A stretch of 14,033 nucleotides of DNA from Bacillota bacterium (lineage in GTDB: Bacteria > Bacillota > Dethiobacteria > DTU022 > JAAZDU01). Where the stretch lies: contig JAAZDU010000340.1 of assembly GCA_012512665.1 (NCBI GenBank), forward strand, positions 1-14,033. Direction: 5' to 3'. Below the pieces are notes generated by a model. The model did no database searches and was not told where the DNA came from. It worked only from the letters and a program-made list of their open reading frames with translations. The position numbers and the translations under genes are program-made. Below, one piece after another: positions 1 to 6,967 of this stretch. Positions within the stretch are counted from its first letter, which is position 1, and every line of letters starts with the position of its first letter.

Positions 1-12
1 AATGTATTTCAT
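1..12 (-). CDS. Start of a downstream gene, cut by the left edge (first four codons)
   Basis: An ATG on the minus strand at 12-10 is followed by codons for K, Y and I before the window ends. It is preceded by a clean AGGAG Shine-Dalgarno sequence about 8 bases upstream, and the stop of the small YIEGIA-partner gene is only 11 bases before it, so this is the next gene of the same operon. Four residues do not identify it. In related clostridia a DUF512-type protein or the GTPase Der often follows at this place; that is expectation from gene order, not something visible here. Confidence 0.6.
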
Positions 13-23
13 AGTAAAATCTC

Positions 24-218
24 CTAATGCTTTACAATAATATAGACACCGTTTTCCAGATCGTGAATAACGCTTTCAGTTATTCTTGCCAGGTATGTAG
101 CAATTTTATCTTGTTCTTCCTGGGAAGAGGCATAAAAAAAAGGAGCCCCTCCTCCACCAACCAAGTCTTTATTCACTGTTACTACAGCCAAAATATATTT
201 TTTTATCGTGGTTTCCAT
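24..218 (-). CDS. Small protein paired with YIEGIA (putative capping complex subunit)
   Basis: A 64-residue soluble protein starting METTIKKYIL, with a glycine-rich stretch (DLVGGGGAPFF, about residues 18-28) and an acidic, helical-looking middle (SSQEEQDKIATYLA). I recognise it as the small family that regularly follows YIEGIA genes in spore formers and that databases label a YIEGIA capping complex subunit; its biochemical role is not established as far as I know. The start is set at 218 because GGAG lies 7 bases before that ATG. A longer reading frame to 260 would run back over the YIEGIA stop and has no such site. Only 19 bases separate it from YIEGIA, so the two are surely cotranscribed. 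No membrane segment is visible, so partnership with the membrane-bound YIEGIA protein is inferred. Confidence 0.8.
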   Translation of the reverse strand: METTIKKYILAVVTVNKDLVGGGGAPFFYASSQEEQDKIATYLARITESVIHDLENGVYIIVKH

Positions 219-237
219 AATAATGCATCTCCATTTT

Positions 238-1128
238 TTAGTCTGCGGCTTTTCTTCCAATATAATTTTTTAAAGGTGAAGAAATAGCGCTTTCCAAAAC
301 TGGTACCCTTTTTATAGCCTCAATGAGCATTTGCGTATCTTTTTCCAGCGGCAGCATAATAAACCCTACCCGTCCTGTGTCCAAATCCCGTCTTAGAATG
401 GGAGTAAATTCTGCCGTATCCACATCTCTATATACCCCAAGCAAAGAAGCGCAGTCATGAGCAATAGCCAAGCGCTGACCATTATTGGCCAGGATGGCCC
501 GAGCATCATCATCAAACGGTTCAATTACTATGCCAATGCCTCTTTTTAGCACCTGTTCCCTAATCTCTTTGGTGGCTAAATTCATAAAATGAATGCCATC
601 AACAAATAGGTTTGCTCCTTCAAAATATAAACGTCCCTGGCGTACTTTGGCAATCTGCCCTATTTCTTTTCCTTTTCTTAATTTGTTGCTCGCTAAAGTT
701 AACAAAAACCCCGCCGCTACACCAATGCCAATATTTGTATAATAGGTAATAATGGCCACCAGAAAGGAGATCAGCATTACCAGGGAGTTTCTGGCTTCAA
801 ATGCTCGCGCGATACCCTCAATATAATCTGGCCCTCTTTTTACAAGCTCCGATTGTTCCAAAGAATTTAGGAGGGTCCTTTCCATATCCCTTACCTCTCT
901 AAATTGCGTTGCTGCCAGTGCGAGAAAAGTAACGGCCGTAAATTCTTTTTCCAACAGGGCAGGAAAAGCAACGCTGCCCAGGAAGGCTGCGATTAAACCT
1001 AGGGCAAGGTGTGTAATGACTCCGTGGGGATAACTTGGGTACTGCCGGTAATCCCTTCTTAACATAAAATATCTTGCCACTGTTCCAATTATTGTAGCCA
1101 AAAGAATTGATTGTATTGTCTTGTCCAT
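238..1128 (-). CDS. YIEGIA family membrane protein
   Basis: A 296-residue protein carrying the name-giving motif YIEGIA at residues 102-107, followed by ARAFEARNS. Hydrophobic segments suggest membrane insertion: roughly residues 5-22, 36-58, 63-74 and a long one at about 116-146 (LVMLISFLVAIITYY onward). The C-terminal half (from about 160) is soluble in appearance and contains alternating strands and helices, for example GIGIVIEPFDDDARAIL. The family is restricted mainly to endospore formers and has no proven function that I know. It sits 18 bases behind spoIIP and 19 bases before its small partner, within one operon, which suggests a sporulation or spore-envelope role. The ATG at 1128 is preceded by AAAGGA at a suitable distance. 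Confidence 0.9.
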   Translation of the reverse strand: MDKTIQSILLATIIGTVARYFMLRRDYRQYPSYPHGVITHLALGLIAAFLGSVAFPALLEKEFTAVTFLALAATQFREVRDMERTLLNSLEQSELVKRGPDYIEGIARAFEARNSLVMLISFLVAIITYYTNIGIGVAAGFLLTLASNKLRKGKEIGQIAKVRQGRLYFEGANLFVDGIHFMNLATKEIREQVLKRGIGIVIEPFDDDARAILANNGQRLAIAHDCASLLGVYRDVDTAEFTPILRRDLDTGRVGFIMLPLEKDTQMLIEAIKRVPVLESAISSPLKNYIGRKAAD

Positions 1129-1146
1129 TGGCCATTCCTTTTCTAA

Positions 1147-2292
1147 TTATTTATCATCGCCATCTTTATTTTTGTTTCCTAGAACACTTAAGTCTTTCCG
1201 AAAAAAGTTTCTTATTTTGTACATAAACTCTTCTCTGCTTCCTGTAGATAGCAACATAAAGATACCTACAGCAACAAGAGCTACAACTACAAGCCAAAGC
1301 ACACTTCTTAAAGCCACAGATCTAAGCCCTTCACTATCCCTCGGGGCTTCTGCTCCGAAATAATAAGATTCAACAACATCCGCAAATAAAGATATTGCTT
1401 TTTGCGCACCTTCTTTTGTATTTTCATGAGAACCAACCTCCAGTAAAAGGGAAGACGGTTGCAGATCTTGATTGTAGCTACCGTTAGCCATAAAAATACC
1501 TTTTATCAATCCGGGGTATATATCATCAGCTGTTTTCTCCAAACTTTCAGCAAAGGATTGATTGGCTGCCATATTCTGGTTTTGCCTTCCCACTACAAAC
1601 TGTATTTGTACGGTGGGTTTTCCTTCAACTGTTTCTGTGTATTCTTCTGCCGGGACAGCATCCCGGTGGATATCAAAAAGAGCAATAGGATTTTCTTTTA
1701 GCAGCTCTTCCGCAGTTCTTCTGGATCTCTGATAAGCATTTGCATCATGTGGGACATGAGTTTCATTAGATCTTATAGGTTCAAATGGTTTATCACGGAG
1801 AGCGTTTTCAAAACTTTTACCTACATCCAGGATCCCGCCGCCCTCCAGCCTGCTCTCTGTACCATCAGAAGGAACATATGATTCAGCCCCATGTGTATGA
1901 TAAATAACAATTTTATTATCGTCTTTATTAGCTTCATTGCCGGCCTGCACTTGCAAAAGACTAATATCTGTAACGCCTGTCTGGTGAAAGGAAGAGGATA
2001 ACTCAATATTTCTTAAGAACCTGGCCCAAGCGGTATCGCCTGCAACTTCAGTTACAGCAAAAAGATTGTTGTTTTGATCGACATATAGATCACCAACGCT
2101 AATATTTCGAGCCGTTCTCATAATGACAGTTCCATCATCAATTTTTTTCATAGTAAAAAAACCATCGCTGCGTTCATCAAGTACACCCTGCAACTGATTA
2201 GCCTGGCTGGCAAAAATAGTTTGGCAAAAAACAAGGTTTACCGTTAATGTGATTATTATTAAAAAAAGAGAAAGCATTTTTTGGCTAATCAT
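1147..2292 (-). CDS. spoIIP: Stage II sporulation protein P, septal peptidoglycan hydrolase
   Basis: SpoIIP is an amidase/endopeptidase that, with SpoIID and SpoIIM, thins septal peptidoglycan during forespore engulfment. In the 381-residue form an N-terminal hydrophobic segment (about residues 6-24) precedes the catalytic domain. That domain has the family signatures IYHTHGAESYVP (near 131-141), FDIHRDA (near 206-212) and LLEVGSHENT (near 283-292), which supply the expected histidines and glutamates for zinc binding and catalysis. The start is placed at the ATG at 2292, giving GGAG with 9-base spacing; an ATG three codons earlier (2301) touches the SD directly. The gene overlaps the DUF1614 stop by 8 bases, indicating translational coupling. 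Unusually, a second hydrophobic helix (about 331-349) follows the catalytic domain and ends in a charged tail, so both ends could be anchored. Confidence 0.95.
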   Translation of the reverse strand: MISQKMLSLFLIIITLTVNLVFCQTIFASQANQLQGVLDERSDGFFTMKKIDDGTVIMRTARNISVGDLYVDQNNNLFAVTEVAGDTAWARFLRNIELSSSFHQTGVTDISLLQVQAGNEANKDDNKIVIYHTHGAESYVPSDGTESRLEGGGILDVGKSFENALRDKPFEPIRSNETHVPHDANAYQRSRRTAEELLKENPIALFDIHRDAVPAEEYTETVEGKPTVQIQFVVGRQNQNMAANQSFAESLEKTADDIYPGLIKGIFMANGSYNQDLQPSSLLLEVGSHENTKEGAQKAISLFADVVESYYFGAEAPRDSEGLRSVALRSVLWLVVVALVAVGIFMLLSTGSREEFMYKIRNFFRKDLSVLGNKNKDGDDK

Positions 2293-2956
2293 TTTTTTCA
2301 TCTCCCTCAGTATTGTCTTTGTTGCGGTTTTCTTCTTCCATTTTTCTATCCTTTCCTGCTAAAGTTATCCTTTCTAACGTTTCACCAAATACTTCCACCA
2401 TGCCAAGCGACAAGATTCCAGCCAGCACTATGGCATCAAAAACTCCTGCGCCGCCTATTACTATTGGAGCAGGTGCACCTGCTGCCATGTTTTCAGTGAA
2501 AGCAAAAATATCATTAAGGATAACACCCATTACAGCAGCAATAAAAGCTCCCCTTCTGGAACGGCCAAAGATGTATCCCATCACCCCTGCTGTTAAAGCA
2601 ATTACAAAAAGAGGATCCAATGCCATATTATAGGTTGGCTCAACGGGTAGAATTTTCATTAAACCATAGATTATAAATGCTGTCAGTAGTGAGGCTATAA
2701 TGCTCCTGCCTCTTTCCCATGCTTCTGCCTTTACAAGCAGATATACCACCAAAGCTAGTGGTATAAGGCCTCCACCAATGTTTATACCGAAGTCATTAAA
2801 AAAAGATAACTCTGGCAAAAAACCACCTACTAACATTCCAACCAATATTAACAATGCTGTTTTATCTGTTAACTGTAAGCGGTCTAATGCTCTGTGCCCA
2901 AAACCCAAAAAAATTAGAATAGAAACGGCAATTAGTACTGATATACCTATATTCAT
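2285..2956 (-). CDS. DUF1614 family integral membrane protein
   Basis: A 223-residue protein, almost entirely hydrophobic, with about six or seven membrane helices, for example around residues 3-20, 34-48, 61-76, 87-100, 114-130 and 165-195. A charged soluble tail follows, rich in E, K, D and N. The pattern and motifs such as GILSLGMVEVFGETLERI fit the DUF1614 family, whose function is not known; the glycine-rich helices recall small transporters but nothing proves it. The start at 2956 is chosen because AGGTGGAG lies 6 bases upstream; the frame stays open a further 24 codons but those overlap the predicted promoter. It is the first gene of the cluster with spoIIP and the YIEGIA pair and overlaps spoIIP by 8 bases, which points to a sporulation-linked membrane role by context only. 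Confidence 0.8.
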   Translation of the reverse strand: MNIGISVLIAVSILIFLGFGHRALDRLQLTDKTALLILVGMLVGGFLPELSFFNDFGINIGGGLIPLALVVYLLVKAEAWERGRSIIASLLTAFIIYGLMKILPVEPTYNMALDPLFVIALTAGVMGYIFGRSRRGAFIAAVMGVILNDIFAFTENMAAGAPAPIVIGGAGVFDAIVLAGILSLGMVEVFGETLERITLAGKDRKMEEENRNKDNTEGDEKND

Positions 2957-2990
2957 AGTAATCTCCACCTTCAATGTAAATAGTACACCT

Positions 2991-3022
2991 TTAGATTGTC
3001 CTTTAAAAAATATTTTTATGCA
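2991..3022 (-). promoter_or_regulatory. Candidate forespore (sigma-G / sigma-F) promoter for the DUF1614-spoIIP operon
   Basis: Reading the minus strand, TGCATA (3022-3017) is followed after exactly 18 bases by CAATCTAA (2998-2991). This agrees at every position with the published Bacillus sigma-G consensus YGHATR-N18-CAHWHTAH. The same bases also hold GCATA, 15 bases, GGACAATCT, which fits the sigma-F consensus GCATR-N15-GGHRARHTW at 7 of 9 positions of the -10 part. It lies just behind the terminator of the preceding operon, and transcription would start about 30 bases before the DUF1614 start codon, leaving room for its SD. A degenerate consensus can match by chance in AT-rich DNA, so this remains a prediction. 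Confidence 0.55.
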
Positions 3023-3026
3023 AAGC

Positions 3027-3064
3027 AAAAACCCGAGCTAAGCTCGAGCTTAGCTCGGGTTTTT
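3027..3064 (-). terminator. Perfect 38-nt palindromic terminator after ispH/S1
   Basis: The sequence is its own reverse complement over all 38 bases: five A, CCCGAGCTAAG, the central CTCGAG, the mirrored arm, five T. It lies 32 bases behind the ispH/S1 stop codon. In RNA it folds into a GC-rich stem ending in five U, a typical intrinsic terminator. Because it is symmetrical it would work in both directions, but there is no plus-strand gene to the left, so its main role is to end the aroH-cmk-plsC-ispH operon. Confidence 0.9.
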
Positions 3065-3096
3065 AATTTTCAATTTGTGTGGTTTAAAGCCAAACT

Positions 3097-5088
3097 TTAT
3101 TTATCAAATAGGTCTCCAAAAACATCGCCCAGAGTTACGTTAGAGCCATTCGATTCTTGCTGCTGCATTTGTTTTTTTTCGCCGTTTTTCAATACGCTCT
3201 GTGCAGCCTTAATACTTAAGCTAATTCTTTTAGCATCAGGGTTTATATCGAGTATCTTAACCTTTACCCTATCTCCTTCACTAATTATCTCAGATGCATG
3301 TTTTACATGGTAATCAGCCATTTGTGAGATGTGTACAAGCCCTTCTACCCCAGGAATAAGCTCAAGAAATGCCCCGAAGTTTACTATACGGGTTATTTTG
3401 CCCTCTACAATTTCACCTATGGTAAACATATCTGGTACTTTTGTCCATGGATCAGGCTGGGCTTTGCGTAAACTAAGGCTTATTCTTTCTCTTTCAGGGA
3501 TAATCTCCAGCACCTTAACCTCAATTTCGTCGCCGACTGAAAGCACATCTGATGGATGTTCAACTCTTTGCCAGGACAACTCTGAAATATGGACAAGGCC
3601 ATCAATACCGCCCACATCAACAAATGCGCCGAAATCAGTTAAACGTTTTACGGTTCCCTTAATAATATCGTCAACCTGAAGGCTGCTAAGAGTTTCTGCT
3701 TTTTTCTTTTCGTTTTCCTCTTCCTGAACCTGTTTACGAGAAAGTATTACCTTGTCACGCTCTCTGTTTAATTCAATGATTTTAAATGATAATTCTTCTC
3801 CTGCAAATTGTTCAAAATCAGGAATATAACGAATATCAACCAGGGAACCTGGCATAAAACCTTCAATACCGTATTTCAGATCAATAATTATGCCCGCAGG
3901 AACAATCTCTTTCACTTTCCCCTGGATTGTAATAGAATTTTGAAAAGCATCTTCCAGCTCTTGCCAGCGTTTTTCCTTACAAAGCCTGCGCTGGGAAACA
4001 ATTACTTTATCATCATCTTCATTTATCTTTAAAACTAAAACATTAATATCATCATCAACAGAAAGACAATCTTGTAGCGTCTGCCCTTCCTCTAAATAAA
4101 ATTCACCTTTAGGTAGGATAGCCTCTGTTTTATATCCGATATCCACGTAAGCCTCATCTTCTGTAACCTGAGCCACCTTTCCCGGAAGGACTTTACCCAC
4201 CTCAATCTTATGTCCAGGATAAGGTGCTGTTTCTTCATTTTTTGTTTCCTCAAATTTTTCTTCATCCATCTTTTCAAATACCTCCTTAATCGTCCAATCT
4301 GGGGTAGAAGCCCCTGCCGTAACCCCAATCAATTTTATATGCGATGGCAATTTAGCTGGAAGATCATTGACATCAGCTATAAGCCATGTTTCCACCTTTT
4401 CCTGGCAAACCTGGGCCAGCTTACGAGTATTTGAACTTTGCTCTCCCCCAACTACCACCATAAGATCAACTTCTTCAGCCAGGGCTGCTGCAGCTTTTTG
4501 TCTAAGCGTAGTTGCTTTGCAGATGGTTTTATGAACCTGGACCTGTGGAAGAACCTCTTTTACCTGTTCAGATACTGCACTAAAAACTGATTCCCTCTGG
4601 GTAGTTTGAGAAATTAAAGCTACCTTTTCTTGTTCTTTTAAAAGCTTTTCTATTTTGTCAAGTTCTTCTGGTATAACCAGTGCATCTCCACCAGCCCATC
4701 CCAATAATCCTTCAACTTCGGGGTGGGTTCTATCCCCACAGATTAATATAATATAGCCTCTTTCTTTTAATTTTTGGGCTAAAAGTTGCACTTTACGCAC
4801 AAAGGAACAGGTAGCATCAATTACTTTAATATTTTTACTGTTAAGTTTTGATAACACTTCAGGTGTAACTCCATGAGTTCTGATAAGAATAGTACCGCTT
4901 TCTACTTCTTCAGGTGAGTGAATAACTTTAATCCCCTGTTTTGTCAAAAAATCAACCACTGCCCCATTATGAACTAAAGGGCCCAAGGTATATACATGCT
5001 CACCCTGTTGTGCTGCCTCTAGTGCAAGCTTTAACGCATGTTTAACACCATTGCAAAAACCTGCGTGTGGCGCCAGCTTAACTTTCAC
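3097..5088 (-). CDS. ispH: Fusion of IspH (HMBPP reductase) and ribosomal protein S1 domains
   Basis: A 663-residue two-part protein. Residues 1-275 are 4-hydroxy-3-methylbut-2-enyl diphosphate reductase, the last step of the MEP isoprenoid pathway. The three iron-sulfur cysteines are C12 (AGFCNGV), C94 (DATCSFV) and C190. Substrate-binding H40, H72 (THG), H122 and E124 (HPE), T162/T163, S218-S219-N220 and S261 are all present. After a charged linker come four S1 RNA-binding repeats at about 298-366, 384-452, 472-542 and 557-627; the last two are the best conserved (DFGAFVDVGGIDGLVHISEL type). Such fusions are known in clostridia and are usually annotated as bifunctional. Whether the S1 part acts on ribosomes is not shown. 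The start is a GTG at 5088 with AGGTG 7 bases upstream. The gene closes the aroH-cmk-plsC operon, 56 bases behind plsC. Confidence 0.97.
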   Translation of the reverse strand: MKVKLAPHAGFCNGVKHALKLALEAAQQGEHVYTLGPLVHNGAVVDFLTKQGIKVIHSPEEVESGTILIRTHGVTPEVLSKLNSKNIKVIDATCSFVRKVQLLAQKLKERGYIILICGDRTHPEVEGLLGWAGGDALVIPEELDKIEKLLKEQEKVALISQTTQRESVFSAVSEQVKEVLPQVQVHKTICKATTLRQKAAAALAEEVDLMVVVGGEQSSNTRKLAQVCQEKVETWLIADVNDLPAKLPSHIKLIGVTAGASTPDWTIKEVFEKMDEEKFEETKNEETAPYPGHKIEVGKVLPGKVAQVTEDEAYVDIGYKTEAILPKGEFYLEEGQTLQDCLSVDDDINVLVLKINEDDDKVIVSQRRLCKEKRWQELEDAFQNSITIQGKVKEIVPAGIIIDLKYGIEGFMPGSLVDIRYIPDFEQFAGEELSFKIIELNRERDKVILSRKQVQEEENEKKKAETLSSLQVDDIIKGTVKRLTDFGAFVDVGGIDGLVHISELSWQRVEHPSDVLSVGDEIEVKVLEIIPERERISLSLRKAQPDPWTKVPDMFTIGEIVEGKITRIVNFGAFLELIPGVEGLVHISQMADYHVKHASEIISEGDRVKVKILDINPDAKRISLSIKAAQSVLKNGEKKQMQQQESNGSNVTLGDVFGDLFDK

Positions 5089-5144
5089 TTCGATTTCACC
5101 TGTTCCCGCTATTTTTCGTGTTCATTTTATACATTATTATATTA

Positions 5145-5753
5145 TCACTTATTCCAGAGAAGGGCTGCAATTTCCTGCATTATTTTGTAGCTTAATTGAG
5201 ATAATTGCTCACCTTTTATTTTTTGGCCTTCAAAATCTTTAAATGAAATAGGCTGGCCAATTGCTACTTTTATCCTACCAAATAACTTATAAGGGCCTTT
5301 AATCGCTATAGGTAATATAGGTACACTACTTTTTAATGCAAGTAAAGCAGGCCCGTTTAAAGGTTTTTGTAACTCTCCTGTTTTGCTTCGAGTTCCTTCA
5401 GGAAATAGCCCAACCACCTTACCTTCATTAAGGATATGTAAGGCTTTTTTAAATGCCCTGCGATCTACTGTTTCGCGTTTTACAGGAAAAGCGCCAAGTT
5501 TAAGTAAAATATTTTTAAAAAGAAAGATTTTAAAAAGTTCAGCTTTAGCCATAAAATGAATTTGTCTGTTTTTTACCAGACAACCAATAAGTGGGGGATC
5601 CCAGTAGCTGATGTGATTGGCACAAACAATGAAAGGACCAATATCAGGAATGTTTTCTATCCCATGCACTTCAACTCTATAAAATATATTAATAATTACA
5701 TTTACTAAAAATCGTACAGTTCGATAGAACAAACTAATATTTTCTTTATTCAT
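5145..5753 (-). CDS. plsC: 1-acyl-sn-glycerol-3-phosphate acyltransferase (PlsC family)
   Basis: A 202-residue membrane-associated acyltransferase that would convert lysophosphatidic acid to phosphatidic acid in phospholipid synthesis. The catalytic NHx4D motif is at N46-H47...D52 (ANHISYWDPP), and the substrate-binding FPEGTRS motif at about 117-123 is followed by GELQKPLNGPALLAL. A hydrophobic N-terminal stretch (about 12-25) probably anchors it to the membrane. The ATG at 5753 is preferred over the longer frame (5792) because AGGA lies 8 bases upstream and the N terminus then matches the usual length. It overlaps the cmk stop by 8 bases, implying coupled translation. The cmk-plsC-rpsA-like order is the same as in many Firmicutes. 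Acyl-chain and acyl-carrier specificity cannot be read from the sequence. Confidence 0.92.
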   Translation of the reverse strand: MNKENISLFYRTVRFLVNVIINIFYRVEVHGIENIPDIGPFIVCANHISYWDPPLIGCLVKNRQIHFMAKAELFKIFLFKNILLKLGAFPVKRETVDRRAFKKALHILNEGKVVGLFPEGTRSKTGELQKPLNGPALLALKSSVPILPIAIKGPYKLFGRIKVAIGQPISFKDFEGQKIKGEQLSQLSYKIMQEIAALLWNK

Positions 5754-6447
5754 CTTTAGAATCCTGTTTTTTAAAATCTTTATGGTTTTCAATTATCTCT
5801 ACTATTTTATCTACTACCTCATTAAAGCTAATATTGGTTGTATCAATTAAAAAAGCATCTTCAGCCTGCATAAGTGGTGAGTCTTTTCGCTCACTGTCAA
5901 TTTTATCCCTTAAAGCCAGCTCTTTTTTTAGTGCCTGTATATCCGTTTTAATATTCATGTCTTTAAAGTCTTTTAATCTTCTCCTACATCTTTCATCAAG
6001 CGAGGCGGTTAAGAAAAGTTTTATGTGGGCATCAGGAAGAACTTTTGTACCAATATCACGCCCTTCCATAATAATTCTGCCCGCATCAATAGCAACTTTT
6101 CTTTGCAGTTCTACTAATGCACTTCTCACAACGGGCGATTTAGCTACTATGGATACATTATTATTAATTTCAGGAGTTCTAATTTTAGTTGTTACATCGG
6201 TACCATCAACGATTATTAAGTTTTTTTGTTTCCCTTTTATTTGTATTTTAGTGTTTTCAATAAGCTTTTTCAGGAAATTATCATCTTCCAAATTAACATT
6301 AAGCTGCAATGCTTTCCAGGTAATAGCCCTGTACATAGCTCCTGTATCGAGGTACTGCAAATTAAGTCTCCTGGCGACTTCTTGAGATACAGTGCTTTTA
6401 CCGGCCCCCGCTGGTCCATCTATAGCTACAAAAAAAGGTTTAACCAT
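5746..6447 (-). CDS. cmk: Cytidylate (CMP) kinase
   Basis: A 233-residue nucleoside monophosphate kinase that phosphorylates CMP and dCMP with ATP in pyrimidine salvage and supply. The P-loop GPAGAGKS is at residues 11-18. It is followed by the conserved YLDTGAMYRA segment (32-41) and, at about 128-137, EGRDIGTKVLPDA, the hallmark of the family. The LID-like stretch DERCRRRLKDF and the arginines after it are also present. Length is normal for the family. The ATG at 6447 has AAGGGG about 8-10 bases upstream, and the gene starts 38 bases after aroH ends. It overlaps plsC by 8 bases. No abnormality is visible. Confidence 0.97.
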   Translation of the reverse strand: MVKPFFVAIDGPAGAGKSTVSQEVARRLNLQYLDTGAMYRAITWKALQLNVNLEDDNFLKKLIENTKIQIKGKQKNLIIVDGTDVTTKIRTPEINNNVSIVAKSPVVRSALVELQRKVAIDAGRIIMEGRDIGTKVLPDAHIKLFLTASLDERCRRRLKDFKDMNIKTDIQALKKELALRDKIDSERKDSPLMQAEDAFLIDTTNISFNEVVDKIVEIIENHKDFKKQDSKDE

Positions 6448-6485
6448 GTTTAAATACCCCTTAACTTATTGACACATTTTATCAT

Positions 6486-6881
6486 TTAAAAATGCCGTAA
6501 ATCCTCGCGTAAGGTTTTTGCATTTTTTAAATATACGTGCTTGATTTCGTCTTGATTTAGAGTTGTATTTGTTAATATTAAAACCCTAATACAAAAAGGC
6601 AGCCCCTCTGGCTTATTAATTTCAACTGAGCCAAAAAGGGGCACTTTATCCCAACCTAAAATTCTGGCGGCCTGGGCTGGATAGGCAGCATTTAAATCCT
6701 GAGTTGTCGTGAAAAAAACAGCAGCGACGTTTTCTTTCTTAATAGAATTTTTTTTAATAATTTCTTGTAATAGTTCTTTGGTTGCATCTAAAATTAATTT
6801 TTCATCATTCTGTGTTACAGTTGTTGCCCCGCGGATTCCCCTTACAAAATAAACCACGCTACTACTACCACCTTTTGACAT
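6486..6881 (-). CDS. aroH: Chorismate mutase, AroH class
   Basis: A trimeric monofunctional chorismate mutase that turns chorismate into prephenate for phenylalanine and tyrosine synthesis. The signature RGIRGATTV is at residues 14-22 of the 131-residue reading. Counterparts of the Bacillus subtilis catalytic residues Arg7, Glu78, Arg90 and Tyr108 are R17, E87 (SVEINKPEG), R99 (CIRVLI) and Y117 (HVYLKNA); the position of Cys75 is a glycine. The start is uncertain. The ATG at 6881 has only a distant SD (13 bases) that would overlap the predicted transcription start, whereas a GTG at 6857 (residue 9) has AGGTGG 10 bases upstream and removes a serine/glycine-rich extension absent from Bacillus AroH. 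It heads the cmk-plsC-ispH operon, with a sigma-A-like promoter directly upstream. Confidence 0.93.
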   Translation of the reverse strand: MSKGGSSSVVYFVRGIRGATTVTQNDEKLILDATKELLQEIIKKNSIKKENVAAVFFTTTQDLNAAYPAQAARILGWDKVPLFGSVEINKPEGLPFCIRVLILTNTTLNQDEIKHVYLKNAKTLREDLRHF

Positions 6882-6902
6882 TAAAGAAACGCTTTCCTTA
6901 GA

Positions 6903-6931
6903 ATAATATACTATTGTTGCTTATTTGACAA
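6903..6931 (-). promoter_or_regulatory. Sigma-A-type promoter of the aroH-cmk-plsC-ispH operon
   Basis: On the minus strand TTGTCA (6931-6926; 5 of 6 against TTGACA) is followed after 17 bases by TATTAT (6908-6903; 5 of 6 against TATAAT). Spacing is ideal. Transcription should begin near 6896, some 15 bases before the first possible aroH start codon and about 39 before the alternative GTG. It is the best vegetative promoter I could find by eye in the window. Confidence 0.7.
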
Positions 6932-6967
6932 CCCTTTCCTTGGCAAATTACAGGTTTTATATTCGTC

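Noticed and set aside
899..1135. 78-codon minus-strand frame overlapping the YIEGIA start
   Set aside because: It is another frame of the YIEGIA gene, with no family resemblance and no support for translation.
2285..3028. Longer DUF1614 frame starting at 3028
   Set aside because: It would cover the predicted promoter; the ATG at 2956 has AGGTGGAG at 6 bases and begins directly with the first membrane helix.
5834..6385. 183-codon plus-strand open frame opposite cmk
   Set aside because: It is the antisense shadow of a well-conserved cmk gene, with no SD and a low-complexity S/L/I-rich composition.
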